Source: Winogradskyella costae
GTDB lineage: Bacteria; Bacteroidota; Bacteroidia; Flavobacteriales; Flavobacteriaceae
Assembly (NCBI RefSeq): GCF_013403865.1
Contig: NZ_JABFDK010000008.1
Span: forward strand, 1-64,000
Direction: 5' to 3'
Length of the DNA stretch: 64,000 nucleotides
Both the position numbers and the translations under genes were made by a program. Shown here one piece after another: positions 19,301 to 28,107 of the stretch (the stretch's first letter is position 1; every line of letters starts with the position of its first letter). The notes below the pieces were generated by a model that did not search any database, was not told where the DNA came from, and worked only from the letters and a program-made list of their open reading frames with translations.

Positions 19301-20212
19301 GATACTGATGGTGATCTTATTATAATGGATTTTAATACACTAGGTGAAGTTATATTTAAAGGTCAGGCTAGTGTTGTAAATGGATTATTTGAATTTGATT
19401 TTATTGTCCCAAAAGATATCGGAATTCCGGTTGGCAATGGAAAAGTGAGTTTTTATGCGCAAACAACTAATCCGATTTCGGACCAAGCAGGTGCCAATTT
19501 TGATATTCAAATTGGAGGTATTAATGAAAATGCTCCTGAGGATAATATCGGACCGGTCATTAATTTGTATATGAACGACGAAAACTTTGTTTCTGGTGGT
19601 ATAACAAATGAATCTCCAGTTTTTTTAGCAAAGCTTCAAGATGATAATGGTATTAATACAGCCAGTGGTATTGGGCATGATATTACAGCTGTCATTGATG
19701 GAGATGAAACCAACCCTATCGTTTTAAACAACTATTATCAAGCAGAAGTAGATGATTATACTAATGGTACCGTATCTTATCCATTTAGAGATTTAGAACC
19801 TGGTTTACATACATTGACCTTAAAAGCTTGGGATGTTTACAATAACTCTTCAACCGTAGAATTTCAATTTATTGTTTTTGATAAAGATGAAGAATTAGTG
19901 ATTAATAATGTTTTAAACTACCCAAATCCATTTGTAAGTTATACTGAGTTTTGGTTTAACCACAATAGTGTAGAGCCTTTAGATATATCTGTGCAGATAT
20001 TTACAGTTTCGGGTAAATTAGTAAGAACGTTAAATGGACAAACCTCAGGCGGAAGCAAAGCTGTAAGTTCTTTATCTAAAGATATTATTTGGGACGGAAG
20101 AGACGATTTTGGAGATAAAATAGGAAAAGGAGTCTATGTCTATAAACTAAAAGTGAAATCTAATCGTTTAAATAAACAAGTTGAAAAAATTCAAAAACTT
20201 GTCATACTATAA
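16352..20212 (+). CDS. porU: Type IX secretion sortase PorU
   Basis: This 1286-residue surface protease is the gingipain-like sortase that removes the C-terminal sorting domain of T9SS cargo and attaches the cargo to the cell surface. It has a signal peptide (KNCYLISLLLFTMLCFGQ) and a long N-terminal beta region. A peptidase C25 domain at about 540-910 carries the catalytic pair His784 (YFGHGGEDG) and Cys818 (TVTCEYTKFDDP). Residues 950-1180 are beta-sandwich. The C-terminus holds a CTD-like domain (VLNYPNPFVSYTEF, IWDGRDDFGDKIGKGVYVYKL). It is slightly longer than the Porphyromonas protein. porV follows 65 bp downstream, matching the known PorU-PorV partnership. Confidence 0.93.
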   Translation: MKNCYLISLLLFTMLCFGQQKQFNINWDGYKVLETNYSKIEVPAFDENHFNYDDDKGLLFFGQWESNGGQIDQSSVAVTNIVYETMSSNELKDLNPKRIPNSPSPKLHNTNARGKYRTYFELSPIINDKGIFKRITAFTVNYSVTSNRSSVIAKGVNDISNSVLSSGQWYRFYIEDSGVFKLSKSFLGGLGVNTNSVDPRTIKIYGNGGRMLPLQNSENYPFDVVENAVKFIGEEDGRFDSADYILFYGEGPKTYSEESETNLNLYTDKTYYYVNVSSGNGKRIQSMPTINAEANLLIDTFQDYQFYEVDDYNLAKLGRRWFGDDFDIDNQRSYEFEFPNLVTTTPVDFSIAVGSVSEVATTMKVTINGNEVTTFGLSAITPGSVLGTAAAYRQSQNITSDVVTVAFDYNNSGNPSANAFLDYINIEATRGLRYEGDQLVFKNKDVITTPGIVQYNITNTNAIREIWDITDRFNVSTTVNSGNASTMSFKAGSGEERTYLAFSNSNTFLPKVDSRTVVSNQNLKGTIFNNSQGEFEDIDYIILAPSQFLTQAERLAEINRNQYSLSVKVVDIQTIYNEFSTGSQDIAALRNFIKYVYDNASTPSKRLKYLCLFGDGSYDYKNRINNNTNLIPSWYTTSSFSLTSSFVSDDFYAMLDDNEGGMTNSIDRMDIAVGRILAENVQRAKEMVDKINTYYQPEAYGSWRNNILLISDDVDEAWEQRLQKTTDDLGTTLDEEKSFLNVVKIHSDAFEQESSAAGNRYPKVNDAIKDAIEVGALVVNYFGHGGEDGIAKERIFDKIDSQEINNICKYNLFITVTCEYTKFDDPNRETAGEYTFWNTNGGAVALVTTTRQIIVTVGESLNNVLDDYLFAFGSRDYVSMAEALRLTKTDNNIAGSSQKRLVFYIGDPAMKLAFAQPDIKLTKVNDVEITQSIDVLKALSYTKLAGEVVDTNGNVLSNYNGTLTATVFDKNIERQTLGNDGVTDTDGDLIIMDFNTLGEVIFKGQASVVNGLFEFDFIVPKDIGIPVGNGKVSFYAQTTNPISDQAGANFDIQIGGINENAPEDNIGPVINLYMNDENFVSGGITNESPVFLAKLQDDNGINTASGIGHDITAVIDGDETNPIVLNNYYQAEVDDYTNGTVSYPFRDLEPGLHTLTLKAWDVYNNSSTVEFQFIVFDKDEELVINNVLNYPNPFVSYTEFWFNHNSVEPLDISVQIFTVSGKLVRTLNGQTSGGSKAVSSLSKDIIWDGRDDFGDKIGKGVYVYKLKVKSNRLNKQVEKIQKLVIL

Positions 20213-20228
20213 TAATAATTTATATTTG
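20199..20228 (+). promoter_or_regulatory. Promoter upstream of porV
   Basis: TTG at 20199-20201 and a perfect TATATTTG at 20221-20228 are separated by 19 bp, the spacing of Bacteroidota -33/-7 promoters. It lies between the porU stop and the porV ATG, so porV may have its own transcript in addition to read-through. Confidence 0.5.
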
Positions 20229-20277
20229 CTAACGAATTAATGCTAATTACGAGGTGTTAATATTTCAAAAACTGAAC

Positions 20278-21540
20278 ATGAAGAAACAGATTATAGCCTT
20301 AATGGCTCTTGTTACAATAAGTAACGCCTTTGCACAAGAAACAACACAAATTATTGCAAATAGTTTTGATAGTCGAGTAATTACAACAGGTTTGCCATTT
20401 ATGCTAATAGCGCCAGATGCAAGATCAGCATCTTTAGGTGATATGGGAGTTGCAACCTCAGTAGATGGCTATTCACAACAATATAATCCAGCTAAATATG
20501 TTTTTTCTGAAGCAAAACAAGGGGTTAGTTTAAGTTATACACCATATTTAAGTAAGCTTGTAAATGATATTTCTATTAGTTATGTTACTTATTTTAACAG
20601 AATTAATGACGTTAGTGCATTTTCTGCTAGTGTTAAATATTTCTCGCTTGGTGAGATCACATTAACTGATAATGCTGCAGATCCAGGAAGAATTGTAAAA
20701 CCAAATGAATTTGCTATTGATGGTGCATATACTTTAAGATTAAGTGATCAATTTGGAATGGCTGTTGCATTACGTTATATGAGATCTGATCTAAGAATTA
20801 GTGGAATAGGTGATTCGAATGCACAACCAGCTAGTACTTTTGGTGCAGATATTACTGGGTATTATCAAAGTGAAGAAGAAGCCTATAATGATTATAATGG
20901 CCGTTGGAGAGCAGGTTTTGCCATTCAGAATTTAGGACCAAAATTTAAGTACGACGATGGTGGTAATGATGTTTTTCAGCCAACCAACTTAAGATTAGGA
21001 GCAGGATTCGATTTTATATTTGATCAATATAATAAACTAGCAGTAACTGGTGAAGTTTCTAAATATTTGGTGCCAACTCCGCCGATTTATGGTGATAGAA
21101 TTGTTTTTGACGATGCAAATGGTGATGGCATATTTAATCCGGATGACGGTGATTCTCAGAGCGACGCGCAATTAGCTGCATCGGCAGAAGATGTTATTAT
21201 TTCAGGTCGAGATCCTGACGTCAGTTTCTTAAATGGAGTGTTTCAATCTTTTGGAGATGCGCCAGGTGGTTTTAGTGAAGAACTAAGAGAATTTACTTGG
21301 GCATTAAGTGCAGAGTATACGTATCAGGATAGTTTTTCATTGAGAACAGGTTATTTTAACGAAGCAGATGATAAAGGGGCGCGTAAGTTTTTTGCGCTTG
21401 GAGCAGGTTTTAAATACACTACAATAAATGTTGATTTATCATATTTATTTTCCGCTTCTAAAGTGCAGAGTCCATTAGAAAATACGTTACGTTTTTCACT
21501 CACCTTTAATTTTGGTGATGGTGAATACACCGAATATTAA
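20278..21540 (+). CDS. porV: Type IX secretion outer-membrane shuttle protein PorV
   Basis: This 420-residue outer-membrane beta-barrel is of the FadL-like PorV/LptO type and carries cargo from the translocon to the attachment complex. The ATG at 20278 gives a clean signal peptide (KKQIIALMALVTISNAFAQ); a GTG at 20254 in frame would only add a polar leader and overlaps the promoter, so it was rejected. The PorV signature TGLPFMLIAPDARSASLGDM appears just after the signal, then YNPAKYVF and many amphipathic beta strands with a C-terminal aromatic strand (LRFSLTFNFGDGEYTEY). A Ca-binding-like DANGDGIFNPDDGD loop lies about two thirds along. Confidence 0.93.
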   Translation: MKKQIIALMALVTISNAFAQETTQIIANSFDSRVITTGLPFMLIAPDARSASLGDMGVATSVDGYSQQYNPAKYVFSEAKQGVSLSYTPYLSKLVNDISISYVTYFNRINDVSAFSASVKYFSLGEITLTDNAADPGRIVKPNEFAIDGAYTLRLSDQFGMAVALRYMRSDLRISGIGDSNAQPASTFGADITGYYQSEEEAYNDYNGRWRAGFAIQNLGPKFKYDDGGNDVFQPTNLRLGAGFDFIFDQYNKLAVTGEVSKYLVPTPPIYGDRIVFDDANGDGIFNPDDGDSQSDAQLAASAEDVIISGRDPDVSFLNGVFQSFGDAPGGFSEELREFTWALSAEYTYQDSFSLRTGYFNEADDKGARKFFALGAGFKYTTINVDLSYLFSASKVQSPLENTLRFSLTFNFGDGEYTEY

Positions 21541-21567
21541 AATTTATAACTAAATTTAGATCTTAAG

Positions 21568-21598
21568 AACTATTGTTTACTAAAGCAATAGTTTTTTT
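21568..21598 (+). terminator. Intrinsic terminator after porV
   Basis: An 8-bp stem AACTATTG/CAATAGTT with a 10-nt loop is followed by seven T. Confidence 0.8.
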
Positions 21599-21619
21599 GT
21601 CTAAAATAATTTGCACACT

Positions 21620-22102
21620 ATGAAGGAAGTCAAAATAGAAACCACATTACAAGTCTATGATGATATAAATGAGCTTCCTAAAGCCATTCAAAATTTAATG
21701 ACTACGGCCATAGAAGCTAGAGAGAATGCATATGCCCCGTATTCAAAATTTAATGTAGGAGCGGCTATTTTGTTAGATAATAGTATTGTTGTTATTGGAA
21801 GTAATCAAGAAAATGCATGTTTTCCTTCAGGATTATGTGCAGAACGTACAGCAATATTTTATGCCGGAGCAAAATATCCTAAAGCTAAAATTCTGAAAAT
21901 GGCAATTACAGCTTCGTCACAAAATCAAAATACAAATAAGCCTATACCACCATGTGGAGCTTGTAGACAATCTATAGCAGAATACGAAATAAAACAAGAC
22001 CAACCCATCGAAATTTATTTTATGGGAGCAGAAGGTAAGGTTGTAAAATCACGTTCTTTAGGTAATTTATTACCGCTTCTTTTTGAAAGTTCAGTATTAT
22101 AA
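21620..22102 (+). CDS. cdd: Cytidine deaminase
   Basis: This 160-residue zinc enzyme deaminates cytidine and deoxycytidine to uridine in pyrimidine salvage. The zinc and catalytic motifs are complete: GLCAERTAIF (Cys ligand and catalytic Glu) and PPCGACRQSIAEY (two Cys ligands). AYAPYSKFNVGAAI is the substrate-binding start of the fold. The ATG at 21620 is chosen over an in-frame TTG at 21611, which adds only three residues. Length is somewhat above the 130-140 residues of the short form because of an N-terminal helix. It stands between the porV terminator and pdhA. Confidence 0.92.
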   Translation: MKEVKIETTLQVYDDINELPKAIQNLMTTAIEARENAYAPYSKFNVGAAILLDNSIVVIGSNQENACFPSGLCAERTAIFYAGAKYPKAKILKMAITASSQNQNTNKPIPPCGACRQSIAEYEIKQDQPIEIYFMGAEGKVVKSRSLGNLLPLLFESSVL

Positions 22103-22178
22103 GGTTTTCATTGCAATAAATTCAGTAATAACTTATTTTTTTTATGATATACTGTTTCTTCATTATTGACTAAAGTGT

Positions 22179-22186
22179 TATTTTTG
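22179..22186 (+). promoter_or_regulatory. Candidate -7 promoter box for pdhA-pdhC
   Basis: TATTTTTG matches TAnnTTTG about 35 bp before the pdhA ATG. Confidence 0.4.
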
Positions 22187-22221
22187 TTATTCTATTTTAT
22201 TTAAAAAGAACTCATCAAAAA

Positions 22222-23223
22222 ATGCAAAAAATAACTAAAGAAGTTTACCTAAAGTGGTACGAGGACATGTTGTTCTGGCGAAAGTTTGAAGACAAGCTTG
22301 CCGCAGTTTATATTCAGCAAAAAGTTAGAGGATTCCTTCACTTGTATAATGGCCAAGAGGCTGTATTAGCAGGAGCTTTACATGCTATGGATTTAACCAA
22401 AGACAAAATGATTACAGCATATCGTAATCACGTTCAGCCAATAGGCATGGGGGTAGATCCAAAACGCGTTATGGCAGAATTGTTTGGGAAAGCAACAGGA
22501 ACGTCTATGGGTCTTGGTGGATCTATGCATATTTTCTCTAAAGAATTTCGTTTTTATGGAGGTCACGGTATTGTTGGTGGTCAAATTCCTTTAGGTGCTG
22601 GTATTGCTTTTGGTGATAAATATCACGATAAAGATGCCGTAACCATTTGTTGTTTTGGTGATGGTGCTGCAAGACAAGGATCGTTACATGAAACGTTTAA
22701 CTTAGCAATGCTTTGGAATTTACCAGTAGTATTCGTTTGTGAAAACAACGGTTATGCGATGGGAACTTCAGTTGCGCGTACAGCAAACCATACCGATATT
22801 TGGAAACTAGGACTTGGGTATGATATGCCTTCTGGTGCAGTAGATGGGATGAATCCTATTAAAGTTGCAGAAGCTTTTGATGAAGCAATTCAACGCGCAA
22901 GAAAAGGTGGTGGACCTTCATTTTTAGAAGTTAAAACATACCGTTATAGAGGTCATTCAATGTCTGATGCACAACATTATAGAACAAAAGATGAGGTGGC
23001 TGAGTACAAAAAAATTGACCCAATTACACAAGTAAAAGATATTATTCTTGAAAATGAGTATGCTACAGAAGCAGATCTAAAGGCCATTGACAAGGATGTT
23101 AAAAAACGTGTTTCAGAATGTGAGAAATTCGCAGACGAATCTCCATATCCTGAAAAGAATGTGATGTACGATGTTGTATATGAGCAAGAAGATTACCCAT
23201 TTATAGACCACAAAATTAAGTAA
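22222..23223 (+). CDS. pdhA: Pyruvate dehydrogenase E1 component, alpha subunit
   Basis: This 333-residue thiamine diphosphate enzyme subunit decarboxylates pyruvate and, with the beta subunit, passes the acetyl group to E2. The TPP/Mg motif runs from GDGAARQGS (146-154) to ENNGYAMGTS (174-183). The phosphorylation-loop-like region YRYRGHSMSDAQHYR and the LYNGQEAV start are typical of E1 alpha of the heterotetrameric type. E1 beta is not encoded in the window. pdhC follows after 3 bp, so the two genes are cotranscribed. Confidence 0.95.
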   Translation: MQKITKEVYLKWYEDMLFWRKFEDKLAAVYIQQKVRGFLHLYNGQEAVLAGALHAMDLTKDKMITAYRNHVQPIGMGVDPKRVMAELFGKATGTSMGLGGSMHIFSKEFRFYGGHGIVGGQIPLGAGIAFGDKYHDKDAVTICCFGDGAARQGSLHETFNLAMLWNLPVVFVCENNGYAMGTSVARTANHTDIWKLGLGYDMPSGAVDGMNPIKVAEAFDEAIQRARKGGGPSFLEVKTYRYRGHSMSDAQHYRTKDEVAEYKKIDPITQVKDIILENEYATEADLKAIDKDVKKRVSECEKFADESPYPEKNVMYDVVYEQEDYPFIDHKIK

Positions 23224-23226
23224 ACT

Positions 23227-24900
23227 ATGGCAGAAGTAATAAATATGCCGCGTTTGAGCGACACCATGGAAGAAGGAACTGTTGCCTCTTGGTTAAAAAA
23301 GGTAGGTGACAAAGTAGAAGAAGGAGATATTTTAGCTGAAATCGAAACTGATAAAGCAACTATGGAGTTTGAGTCTTTTAACGAAGGGACGTTACTTCAT
23401 ATTGGTATTCAAGAAGGTGAAACTGCTAAAGTTGATACCCTTTTAGCTATTATAGGTGAAGAAGGTGAAGATATTTCTGGTTATTTGAATGGAGAGTCCT
23501 CAAAAGATGCTTCCGAAGATAATGATGATTCAAAAGAAGAATCTGACACATCTAATGATTCTGCAAAGGAAACTTCAGAGGAGTCTACAGATGATTCAGC
23601 GTCAAGTTCTGATGAAGAATTACCAGAAGGAGTTATCGTTGTTACCATGCCACGTTTAAGTGATACTATGGAAGAAGGAACTGTGGCGACTTGGTTAAAG
23701 AAAGTTGGTGACGAGGTTGAAGAAGGAGATATTTTAGCTGAGATCGAAACAGATAAGGCAACAATGGAATTTGAATCGTTCCAATCTGGAAATTTATTAC
23801 ATATTGGTTTAGAAGAAGGTGAGTCAGCTAAGGTAGATTCATTATTGGCTATAATTGGTCCTAAAGGAACTGATGTTTCTGGTATTGCTAAAAACTTTAA
23901 ATCTGAAGGAGCAGAAGTTAAGAAAGAAGCCCCTAAAGCTGAGGTTAAAAAAGAAACGCCAAAAGCAGAGACTAAAAAAGTTGAAGAAAAGAAAGAAGCT
24001 CCTAAAGCTTCAAGTTCTAATTCGGCTTCAACTTCGAATTCAAATTCATCAAGAGTTTTCGCTTCGCCATTAGCTAAAAAAATGGCAGATGAAAAAGGGG
24101 TTAATTTATCTCAAGTTAAAGGGTCTGGTGAAAACGGAAGAATTGTAAAGAAAGATATTGAAAACTTTACACCTGCAACACAAGGAGCTACTGTTGGTAA
24201 ATTTGTACCAACGGGTCAAGAAGATTTTGATGAAATTCCAAACTCAAACATGCGTAAGGCGATTGCTAAAAATTTAGCGAAATCTAAATTTACGGCACCA
24301 CATTACTATTTAAATGTGGAGTATGATATGGAAAACGCCATTGCATTTAGAAAACAATATAATTCTATCCCGGATACTAAGATTTCTTACAACGATATGA
24401 TTGTAAAGGCATGTGCTTTAGCATTAAAGCAGCATCCTCAAGTAAATTCACAGTGGTTTGATGATAGAATGAAATTAAATAACCACGTACATATTGGTGT
24501 AGCAGTTGCCGTACCAGACGGTTTATTAGTGCCTGTTGTTAAATTTGCTAACGAGCAAAGTTTAACTCAAATTGGTGGAGCTGTTAAAGAATTAGCAGGG
24601 AAAGCTAGAAATAAAAAGTTAGGACTAGATGAAATGGAAGGTAGTACGTTTACCATTTCTAACTTAGGAATGTTCGGTATCGATAGTTTTACATCAATTA
24701 TCAATCAACCTAATTCAGCAATCTTATCTGTTGGAAATATTGTTGAAAAACCAGTAGTTAAAAACGGACAAATTGTAGTTGGTAATACCATGCAACTTTG
24801 TTTAGCTTGCGACCATAGAACGGTTGATGGAGCTACAGGTGCACAATTCCTTCAAACATTAAAAGGCTATATTGAAAACCCATTAACAATGGTTGTGTAA
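23227..24900 (+). CDS. pdhC: Pyruvate dehydrogenase E2, dihydrolipoamide acetyltransferase with two lipoyl domains
   Basis: This 557-residue core enzyme of the pyruvate dehydrogenase complex transfers acetyl groups to CoA. Two lipoyl domains (about 1-78 and 136-212) each carry the lipoylated lysine in ETDKATMEFES (Lys43 and Lys177). An acidic Ser/Asp/Glu linker separates them, and a Lys/Glu/Ala/Pro linker follows. A peripheral subunit-binding domain (VFASPLAKKMADEKGVNLSQ) comes next, then the catalytic domain ending in CDHRTVDGATGAQFLQ with the active-site His and Asp. The two lipoyl domains are nearly identical in protein and highly similar in DNA, which indicates a recent duplication or gene conversion. 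Confidence 0.95.
   Translation: MAEVINMPRLSDTMEEGTVASWLKKVGDKVEEGDILAEIETDKATMEFESFNEGTLLHIGIQEGETAKVDTLLAIIGEEGEDISGYLNGESSKDASEDNDDSKEESDTSNDSAKETSEESTDDSASSSDEELPEGVIVVTMPRLSDTMEEGTVATWLKKVGDEVEEGDILAEIETDKATMEFESFQSGNLLHIGLEEGESAKVDSLLAIIGPKGTDVSGIAKNFKSEGAEVKKEAPKAEVKKETPKAETKKVEEKKEAPKASSSNSASTSNSNSSRVFASPLAKKMADEKGVNLSQVKGSGENGRIVKKDIENFTPATQGATVGKFVPTGQEDFDEIPNSNMRKAIAKNLAKSKFTAPHYYLNVEYDMENAIAFRKQYNSIPDTKISYNDMIVKACALALKQHPQVNSQWFDDRMKLNNHVHIGVAVAVPDGLLVPVVKFANEQSLTQIGGAVKELAGKARNKKLGLDEMEGSTFTISNLGMFGIDSFTSIINQPNSAILSVGNIVEKPVVKNGQIVVGNTMQLCLACDHRTVDGATGAQFLQTLKGYIENPLTMVV
23245..23797 (+). repeat. Duplicated lipoyl-domain coding segments in pdhC
   Basis: About 150 bp starting at 23245 and again at 23647 (offset 402 bp) encode almost the same protein (MPRLSDTMEEGTVA, KKVGD, VEEGDILAEIETDKATMEFES). 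Differences are mostly silent third positions. Confidence 0.85.
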
Positions 24901-24941
24901 ATCTAATACCGCACTCTAAATTTAGAGTATCTATATAATAT

Positions 24942-24978
24942 AATCCTGATTTGATAATTTTCGAATCAGGATTTTTTT
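24942..24978 (+). terminator. Intrinsic terminator after pdhC
   Basis: Arms AATCCTGATT and AATCAGGATT with an AT loop are followed by a T run. Just before it, at 24913-24928, is a separate 16-bp palindrome, ACTCTAAATTTAGAGT. Confidence 0.85.
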
Positions 24979-25005
24979 ATCTTTAAACACAAATAAAACT
25001 TAACG

Positions 25006-25983
25006 ATGAAAAAAATACTTTCAATAGTCTCGATTGCCTTGCTTTGTTCTTGCGCTTTTAATGTAAAGGCACCAGATGGAACCCCTGGAAAAGATGGTGA
25101 AAATGCTAAGCCTATTATTACACAAGAATCCGTTAAAGCAAGTATGAACTACTTAGCTTCAGACGAATTAGGCGGAAGAGAAACGGGAAGTGAAGGGCTT
25201 GAAAAAGCAGCCGTGTTTATTGAAGAGTATTTAAAATCTAATGGAATTAAACCGTACTTTAAAACCTACCGCGATTCATTTAAGTTAAAGGATTTAGATG
25301 CCTATAATATTGTAGGGGTTGTTGAAGGTAATGACCCTAAACTTAAAAATGAATATGTTATTCTTGGAGGGCATTACGATCACATAGGACAAGGGAAAGT
25401 TGTAGAAGGAGATTCAATAGCAAATGGTGCTAATGACGATGCTTCTGGTACTATTGCAGCCATGGAGTTTGGTGCTTATTTTGCCAAAACCAAAACAAAT
25501 AAACGCAGTATTTTAATTACCTTATATGATGCTGAAGAAAAAGGATTAAAAGGTTCTGCACATCTAGCAAAACGTTTAAAAAATGAAGGCATAAATGCTT
25601 ACACAATGATTAATTTTGAAATGATTGGTGTACCTAGAGCTTCAACTGAAGCTATAGCTTATATGAGTGGTTACGAGCGCTCTAATTTTGCTGAAACTTT
25701 AAATGGATATGCAGGGGAGGAAGTTGTTGGATTTTTTGAAGGAGCAAAAAAGATGAGTTTATTTATGAGATCAGATAACTTTCCATTCTTCAATGAATTA
25801 AATATGCCTGCGCATGCCATTTCAACTTTTGACTTTACAAATTTTGATTATTACCATCACGTCGATGACGAAGTTGATCAAATGGATTTTGAACACATGG
25901 CGAATTTCATGAACAAAATGATTCCTGCCTTAGAAGGAATGATGAATGCACCAACAAAAGAAGTAGTTTTAAACGATGAGTAA
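25006..25983 (+). CDS. M28 family zinc aminopeptidase lipoprotein
   Basis: This 325-residue exported peptidase has a lipoprotein signal (ALLCSC, Cys16). The M28 co-catalytic zinc site is visible: GGHYDHIG (His ligand), ANGANDDASGT (bridging Asp), LYDAEEKGLKGS (catalytic Glu and Glu ligand), FEMIG and a C-terminal YHHVDDE (His ligand). The family removes N-terminal amino acids from peptides. An SDR gene overlaps its last 8 bp, so translation may be coupled. A tail of about 20 residues after the last motif has no clear role. Confidence 0.88.
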   Translation: MKKILSIVSIALLCSCAFNVKAPDGTPGKDGENAKPIITQESVKASMNYLASDELGGRETGSEGLEKAAVFIEEYLKSNGIKPYFKTYRDSFKLKDLDAYNIVGVVEGNDPKLKNEYVILGGHYDHIGQGKVVEGDSIANGANDDASGTIAAMEFGAYFAKTKTNKRSILITLYDAEEKGLKGSAHLAKRLKNEGINAYTMINFEMIGVPRASTEAIAYMSGYERSNFAETLNGYAGEEVVGFFEGAKKMSLFMRSDNFPFFNELNMPAHAISTFDFTNFDYYHHVDDEVDQMDFEHMANFMNKMIPALEGMMNAPTKEVVLNDE

Positions 25984-26659
25984 AAATATAATTATTACAG
26001 GAACAAGCAGAGGTATTGGGTTTGAATTGGTTCATTTATTAGCGGACCAGGGTCATAATGTGTTAGCTTTATCTCGAAATGCCAAACCCGTATCCAATCT
26101 TCATTTTGATAATATTTCATCATTTTCATTTGATTTATGTAATGAACACGATTATCAAAACGTAGTAGATTTCATTAAAAATGAATGGAAACACGTTGAT
26201 GTCTTAATCAATAATGCTGGTGCCATATTAAATAAACCCTTTGCAGAAACAACTTTTAAAGACTTTGAAAAGGTTTATCAAACCAATGTTTTTGGGGTTT
26301 CGGAATTAACAAGAACGGTGCTTCCTTTTATGAAAAGTGATGGTCATGTTGTAACGATTAGCTCAATGGGTGGGATTCAAGGGAGTATGAAATTCCCAGG
26401 CTTATCGGCTTACAGTTCTAGTAAAGGTGCTGTAATTACAATGACGGAATTATTAGCGGAAGAATATAAAGAAACTGGACCACAATTTAATGTTTTGGCT
26501 CTTGGAGCTGTACAGACTGAAATGTTGGAAGAGGCATTTCCTGGTTATAAAGCACCAACGACGGCTATAGAAATGGCAAGGTATATTCAAGATTTTTCTT
26601 TAACCGGAAATAAATATTATAACGGAAAAGTATTGCAGGTGTCTAACTCTACTCCTTAA
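25976..26659 (+). CDS. Short-chain dehydrogenase/reductase
   Basis: This 227-residue classical SDR has a Rossmann fold. TGTSRGIG (8-15) binds the nucleotide, VLINNAGA follows beta strand 4, and SSMGG with YSSSKGA gives the catalytic Ser, Tyr and Lys. The substrate cannot be told from sequence. The start codon lies inside the last codons of the M28 peptidase gene (ATGAGTAA overlap). It is convergent with cbpM with only 6 bp between stops. Confidence 0.85.
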   Translation: MSKNIIITGTSRGIGFELVHLLADQGHNVLALSRNAKPVSNLHFDNISSFSFDLCNEHDYQNVVDFIKNEWKHVDVLINNAGAILNKPFAETTFKDFEKVYQTNVFGVSELTRTVLPFMKSDGHVVTISSMGGIQGSMKFPGLSAYSSSKGAVITMTELLAEEYKETGPQFNVLALGAVQTEMLEEAFPGYKAPTTAIEMARYIQDFSLTGNKYYNGKVLQVSNSTP

Positions 26660-26665
26660 AGAGAT

Positions 26666-26962
26666 TTAGTCGCCTTCGTATCTTTTTAGTTTATTCTGAG
26701 CGCTAACTAATTCCGATTTTAAATAATCAATTTTTTCTAAAAGGTTAAAAACGGTATCGATGCCTTCAAAGTTAAGACGAAGATCTTGGTGCAATCGAAT
26801 CATTTTTTCTACATCCGCAATATTATCTTGATGGATACATTGGGTCTTTTCTACGGAAACAAACTCAATAAGACCATATTCATTAAGTCCTATAAAAAAG
26901 GACATTTCAATTTGGTAATGCGTACAAAGATTTGGTATGGGTATTAAATGTGTATTTTGCAT
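26666..26962 (-). CDS. cbpM: Chaperone modulator CbpM-like protein
   Basis: This 98-residue protein has a MerR-like N-terminal half (LIPIPNLCTHYQIEMSFFIGLNEYGLI) and a helical C-terminal half (TVFNLLEKIDYLKSELVSAQNKLKRY), the architecture of CbpM. In E. coli CbpM binds the J domain of CbpA and inhibits it. It begins 2 bp after the cbpA stop, so both are made from one transcript. Sequence similarity within the family is low, so context carries much of the call. Confidence 0.75.
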   Translation of the reverse strand: MQNTHLIPIPNLCTHYQIEMSFFIGLNEYGLIEFVSVEKTQCIHQDNIADVEKMIRLHQDLRLNFEGIDTVFNLLEKIDYLKSELVSAQNKLKRYEGD

Positions 26963-26964
26963 AA

Positions 26965-27864
26965 CTATTGTAATTTTGCTAGTTCTTCAAAAAGTTCTTT
27001 TTCCTTATCAGATAGTTTTTTTGGTAATTCGATATTATACGTAATAACCAAGTCACCAAATTGTCCTTCTTTTTTATAAATGGGAAAGCCTTTACCTTTC
27101 AATTTAACTTGGGTCCCGTTTTGAGTGAGCGGTTTTAAAGTCAATTTTACTTTTCCATCAAAAGTGTCTATGGTAACGTCACCTCCAAGAACGGATTTGT
27201 ATAAATCGAGATTTACGGTTTTATACAGATTTGAACCATCGCGTTTAAAATCCGTATTGTTACTGATTATAAATTCAATAAGTAAATCTCCATGAGGGCC
27301 GCCATTTCTGCCTTCTCCACCCTTACCTTTAATTTTTATTATTTGTCCATTGGTAATTCCTGCGGGAACTGTTAAGCGTATGTTCTTACCATTAACGGTC
27401 AACACACGTTTCTCTGTGGTATAAACGTCTTTAAGGTTTAATTGCAATTGTGCATTAAAATCTTGTCCTCTAAATTTTGTTGAACGACCTCTACCATCAA
27501 ATCCCCCTCCAAACATAGATTCGAAAAAATCAGAGTAGTCGCCATCACCGAAACCTTGAGAGCCCGATGAATGCTGATAGCGTTGTTGTGATTGATGTTG
27601 CTGTTCCTGTTGTTTTTGCGCTTGATCGTAAGCTTCACCATGCTGCCAGTTTTCTCCGTATTTATCGTACTTTTTTCGATTTTCATCATTACTTAGTACT
27701 TCGTTAGCTTCATTAACTTTCTTGAATTGTAACTCAGCCTCTTTATCATTAGGATTTAGGTCGGGGTGATGTTTTCTTGCCAATTTTCGGTAGGCCTTTT
27801 TAATATCACTTTTGGTTGCGCTTTTATCTATACCAAGTATTTTATAATAGTCAATAAATGCCAT
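26965..27864 (-). CDS. cbpA: DnaJ-family co-chaperone CbpA
   Basis: This 299-residue Hsp40 of the DjlA/CbpA class stimulates the DnaK ATPase. The J domain (1-70) has the essential HPD at 33-35 ([10 protein letters not shown]). A Gln/His/Ser/Gly-rich linker (about 75-125) is followed by the two beta-rich C-terminal substrate-binding domains ([40 protein letters not shown]). The zinc-finger repeats of DnaJ are absent, which separates it from DnaJ proper. It is the first gene of a two-gene operon with cbpM. Confidence 0.9.
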   Translation of the reverse strand: MAFIDYYKILGIDKSATKSDIKKAYRKLARKHHPDLNPNDKEAELQFKKVNEANEVLSNDENRKKYDKYGENWQHGEAYDQAQKQQEQQHQSQQRYQHSSGSQGFGDGDYSDFFESMFGGGFDGRGRSTKFRGQDFNAQLQLNLKDVYTTEKRVLTVNGKNIRLTVPAGITNGQIIKIKGKGGEGRNGGPHGDLLIEFIISNNTDFKRDGSNLYKTVNLDLYKSVLGGDVTIDTFDGKVKLTLKPLTQNGTQVKLKGKGFPIYKKEGQFGDLVITYNIELPKKLSDKEKELFEELAKLQ

Positions 27865-28107
27865 GATTCTAAATTATATAAATAATAGTAAATATTAATT
27901 AGTGTCTAGCTAAGTTAGTGTTTTTTAGACTAACATTAATACAAGTGCGATTAAGAATATATATTAAATACGCTGTGAAATTCTATTCGTTTTTCCATGG
28001 TTTACCTTGTAAGATTCTTAGAAAATACTGAAACGTGTTTAAAAGGAGATTGAAAAGCGTTAACAGCATTTAGTGTAATTTAAGCGATTTAGATGAGATT
28101 ATAGATT

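Noticed and set aside
20254-20277. GTG at 20254 as the start of porV
   Set aside because: It lies close to the promoter box at 20221 and adds a polar leader before a clean signal peptide that begins at the ATG at 20278.
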